DNA from: Planctomycetaceae bacterium
GTDB taxonomy: Bacteria > Planctomycetota > Planctomycetia > Planctomycetales > Planctomycetaceae
Assembly (NCBI GenBank): GCA_021732415.1
Contig: JAKFVC010000210.1
Coordinates: 1 to 34,092, forward strand
Direction: 5' to 3'
DNA: 34,092 bases
The first letter of the stretch is position 1; every line of letters starts with the position of its first letter. Made by a program: the position numbers and the translations under genes. The notes beneath the pieces are model-generated. The model had not been told where the DNA came from, did no database searches, and was given only the letters and a program-made list of their open reading frames with translations. Shown here one piece after another: positions 32,068 to 34,092 of the stretch.

Positions 32068-33906
32068 TTACTTCGCCGCCGGTTCCAGATGCACTCGGGC
32101 CACTCCATAGACTAGGAACTTCGGTTGCGTAAATCGCAGACGCCCCTCCGGTGTCTCGAACTTCAAGGCAACCGCCGTCGGTTCTTCCGGAGTCAATGCT
32201 TCGACTTTGGAGACTCGATAACCGGAAGGCAGCAGGAAATCGACCGTGGCGCTCTCGACGGCGATCGGATTGTCGTCGACAAAGCCGCGACCGGCACTCT
32301 TCTTCTCGGCGGGTTCCTTGCGGTTGAAGTTCACGAAATGAAGTGTCAGCTCGTTGCCCTGTTCCGGTCGCGTTGCTGAAACTCGCACCGTCTTCGGAGC
32401 CTCGATTCGACTGAGGCCCGCCGTGACGGGGACGGTGAGCGCGTCTGACGACTTGATGACTTGTCGATAGGGCTTCAGCTTTTCCGGCGTTGCGATGTCA
32501 TCCGGCATTACGTCGAACAAGACATGCTCATCCAGCAACCGCTTGCCGAGTTGTTTAAAGGCATCCACCGGGGCGACATCGCCCGCGTGGACGCTACTGC
32601 GCGGGAAGAGCAATACCACTTCGGCGTGCGAGCGGTTGGCATGGTAGAGGCTGTTGTTTTCTCGCATAAAGCGAAAGTACCGTACGATAGCCTCTCGCGC
32701 CAGAGGTTCGGTGAAGGTCGCATAAAAGCCCATCGGTGCGCCGCCGTTCGCGGCCAGTTCGGCTATGGCGACTCGGGCTCGCGTGCTTTCGTACTTGCCG
32801 AGGGTGAAGGGCTTGTCGTCGAAGGCACCCCGGATGTAGCGGGCTCGCAAGGAACCATCGCCCAGTTCGCCATTTTCCAGGTCGGTGTAATGGGCCGAGC
32901 CACCCGTGCTGTACCACAGATAGTCCTCATCGCGGCCCCAGGCTTCCGCCGGCAGCATCGAACGTTCGTCACCGCTGATCTGTCCGAAATCGCCGAGATG
33001 GTTCCATTGGCCGACGATTAAATCGGGCTTCAATGAGCGTCCATATTTCACGAAGACATCGTCGAAGGCGGCCTTCGTTCCCAGTTGCGAAAATCGCAGC
33101 ATCTCGCGGCGCAGAGGGGTCGATTCCTTGGGATCGTGCCAGCCGACGATCTCCGTGAACTTGTGCTGGTCCAGGTCGGCGATGCCGAATTTCTCGCGCA
33201 GTTGTTCGGAGGGAAAGCGGGCTCGCAAATAGTCCTTGAAGCCCGACACGCAGTGCGGACACAGGCAGTTGTGGCGATAGAAATAGTTGGCGATGAAGCC
33301 GTCTGCTCCGCGCTTCACACCCAGCTTCATCCACGCCTTCAACACCATCCGCCACTGCGGATTATTGAGGCACGCCCAATACTCCTTCATCCCGCCGATG
33401 CTGTAGTTGTTGTGCACGATCGGCTTGCCGTCGGCGTCTCGCTGCAGAAACTCCATCGGATCCGCGAGCGGTTTCGGGCCCAGTTCGCTCTCGTCCCACA
33501 GATCTTTATAGAATTTGAAGAACCCCCGCGGGCCTTCAGGACTTTCCGGATCGCCAACGAGAAACTCCACATTGAAGTGTCCGACGACTTTCGCGTTGCG
33601 CTTGTGCAATTCGCGATTCAGGTTCTCGAACCAGGCGCCGCATTCCTTCAGCCCCACAACGGGGAAGTGAGCCGGATAGCCGGCTCCGTGCGGTGTATGG
33701 GCCAGGCTCCAGAAGTGAGCTCCGTACCAGCCGACCTGGGCAATCTCGGGCTGCACGTCATCGACGAACGGCAGATAGAGCGGCGAGTTGTACTCGGCAA
33801 AGTGAGCAATCAGCCGGGTGAATTCCGTCCGCTTCGGGGGATCGGCGGCCTGCAGAGTCGATACGGAGAACAACAACGCGACAGCCAGTCCGAGACGGAG
33901 CGACAT
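32068..33906 (-). CDS. Secreted glycoside-hydrolase-like TIM-barrel protein
   Basis: A 612-residue protein with a signal peptide (residues 1-21, LGLAVALLFSVSTLQAA). The next ~400 residues look like a TIM-barrel of the GH42/alpha-fucosidase-like superfamily seen in many planctomycete secreted proteins: GWYGAHFWSLAHTPHGAGYP, VVGHFNVEFLVG, GADGFIANYFYRH, then CLCPHCVSGFKDYLRARF, a metal-binding-like cysteine cluster. A later region (~430-500, VVLLFPRSSVHAGD, FDVMPDD) resembles a trimerisation/GATase-like domain, and the C-terminus is beta-rich. The substrate cannot be named, and the catalytic acids cannot be assigned with confidence. It converges on ndh. Confidence 0.75.
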   Translation of the reverse strand: MSLRLGLAVALLFSVSTLQAADPPKRTEFTRLIAHFAEYNSPLYLPFVDDVQPEIAQVGWYGAHFWSLAHTPHGAGYPAHFPVVGLKECGAWFENLNRELHKRNAKVVGHFNVEFLVGDPESPEGPRGFFKFYKDLWDESELGPKPLADPMEFLQRDADGKPIVHNNYSIGGMKEYWACLNNPQWRMVLKAWMKLGVKRGADGFIANYFYRHNCLCPHCVSGFKDYLRARFPSEQLREKFGIADLDQHKFTEIVGWHDPKESTPLRREMLRFSQLGTKAAFDDVFVKYGRSLKPDLIVGQWNHLGDFGQISGDERSMLPAEAWGRDEDYLWYSTGGSAHYTDLENGELGDGSLRARYIRGAFDDKPFTLGKYESTRARVAIAELAANGGAPMGFYATFTEPLAREAIVRYFRFMRENNSLYHANRSHAEVVLLFPRSSVHAGDVAPVDAFKQLGKRLLDEHVLFDVMPDDIATPEKLKPYRQVIKSSDALTVPVTAGLSRIEAPKTVRVSATRPEQGNELTLHFVNFNRKEPAEKKSAGRGFVDDNPIAVESATVDFLLPSGYRVSKVEALTPEEPTAVALKFETPEGRLRFTQPKFLVYGVARVHLEPAAK

Positions 33907-34046
33907 GGTGAGTCCTTCCTACGGGGATGCTCGATATCGATAGTATTTCAGCCGAATGTGGCGCCATGACCCTACGCCACTGGGCTTGCCTCATTGGTAT
34001 CTACACGACGCGATTCATTCACAAAATGCAAAACAATGAAAGAAAC

Positions 34047-34092
34047 GGTCCCCCTCGCCCTGGTACTCCGGGGAGAGGGGCTGGGGGTGAGG
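34047..34092. repeat. Start of a C/G-rich repeat, cut by the window edge
   Basis: The last ~45 bases read CGGTCCCCCTCGCCCTGGTA, then CTCCGGGGAGAGGGGCTGGG. The words CCCCTCGCCC and GGGGAGAGGGG are near-complements, so a hairpin is possible. The style is that of dispersed planctomycete intergenic repeats; the rest lies outside the window. Confidence 0.45.

Noticed and set aside
1-34092. CRISPR arrays, rRNA genes and insertion sequences
   Set aside because: No regularly spaced short repeats, rRNA-like blocks or transposase motifs were seen anywhere in the window.

Overview
The window looks like chromosome from a member of the Planctomycetota. The evidence is a DUF1559 prepilin-like protein ending in an H-X9-DG motif, a small transthyretin-like lipoprotein beside it, two secreted proteins whose N-termini carry LEPR-like motifs (LELRCLLT, LEARLLLT), a giant secreted propeller protein and a large secreted glycosidase-like protein. 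Genus cannot be decided from this sequence.

Layout. (1) 1-12028 is host chromosome: a small membrane protein, the DUF1559 protein, a lipoprotein, several small hypothetical genes, a SRAP/YedK-type DNA-protein crosslink protein, and a 1619-residue secreted protein made of two 8-repeat propellers alternating with Calx-beta domains. Intergenic spaces hold long nested palindromes. A decayed copy of the lipoprotein's C-terminus lies at 5585-5702.

(2) 12029-28881 is a 16.8 kb integrated element bounded by a 43-bp direct repeat that is the 5' half of a tRNA-Arg(CCU) gene. The right copy belongs to the intact tRNA (28840-28913). The left copy is an orphan half. Next to the tRNA is a tyrosine integrase. 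Further left, all on the minus strand, are an unknown protein with a possible C-terminal DNA-binding domain, two small Xis-like winged-helix proteins behind a palindromic operator, a ParB-fold protein, a primase-polymerase/DUF3987 helicase, an AT-rich spacer with short repeats, a small protein, a P27-type small terminase subunit, a phage-island-type hypothetical protein, a prohead-protease homologue and a coiled-coil protein in the scaffold position. The run ends at a hairpin-plus-U-tract terminator. No large terminase, portal, major capsid, tail or lysis gene is present. The layout therefore suggests a phage satellite or a reduced prophage that depends on a helper.

The left third of the element (12336-18824) is cargo: a coiled-coil membrane protein, small planctomycete-type proteins, a secreted S1/P1 zinc nuclease, a LEPR-motif protein, a YbjQ operon, a YwqK/MORN-like protein and a zinc-ribbon membrane protein.

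(3) 28914-34092 is host chromosome again: a two-TM protein directly after the tRNA, a DUF3817 membrane protein, a type II NADH dehydrogenase, and a convergent secreted glycosidase-like protein. A nested palindrome separates the last two.
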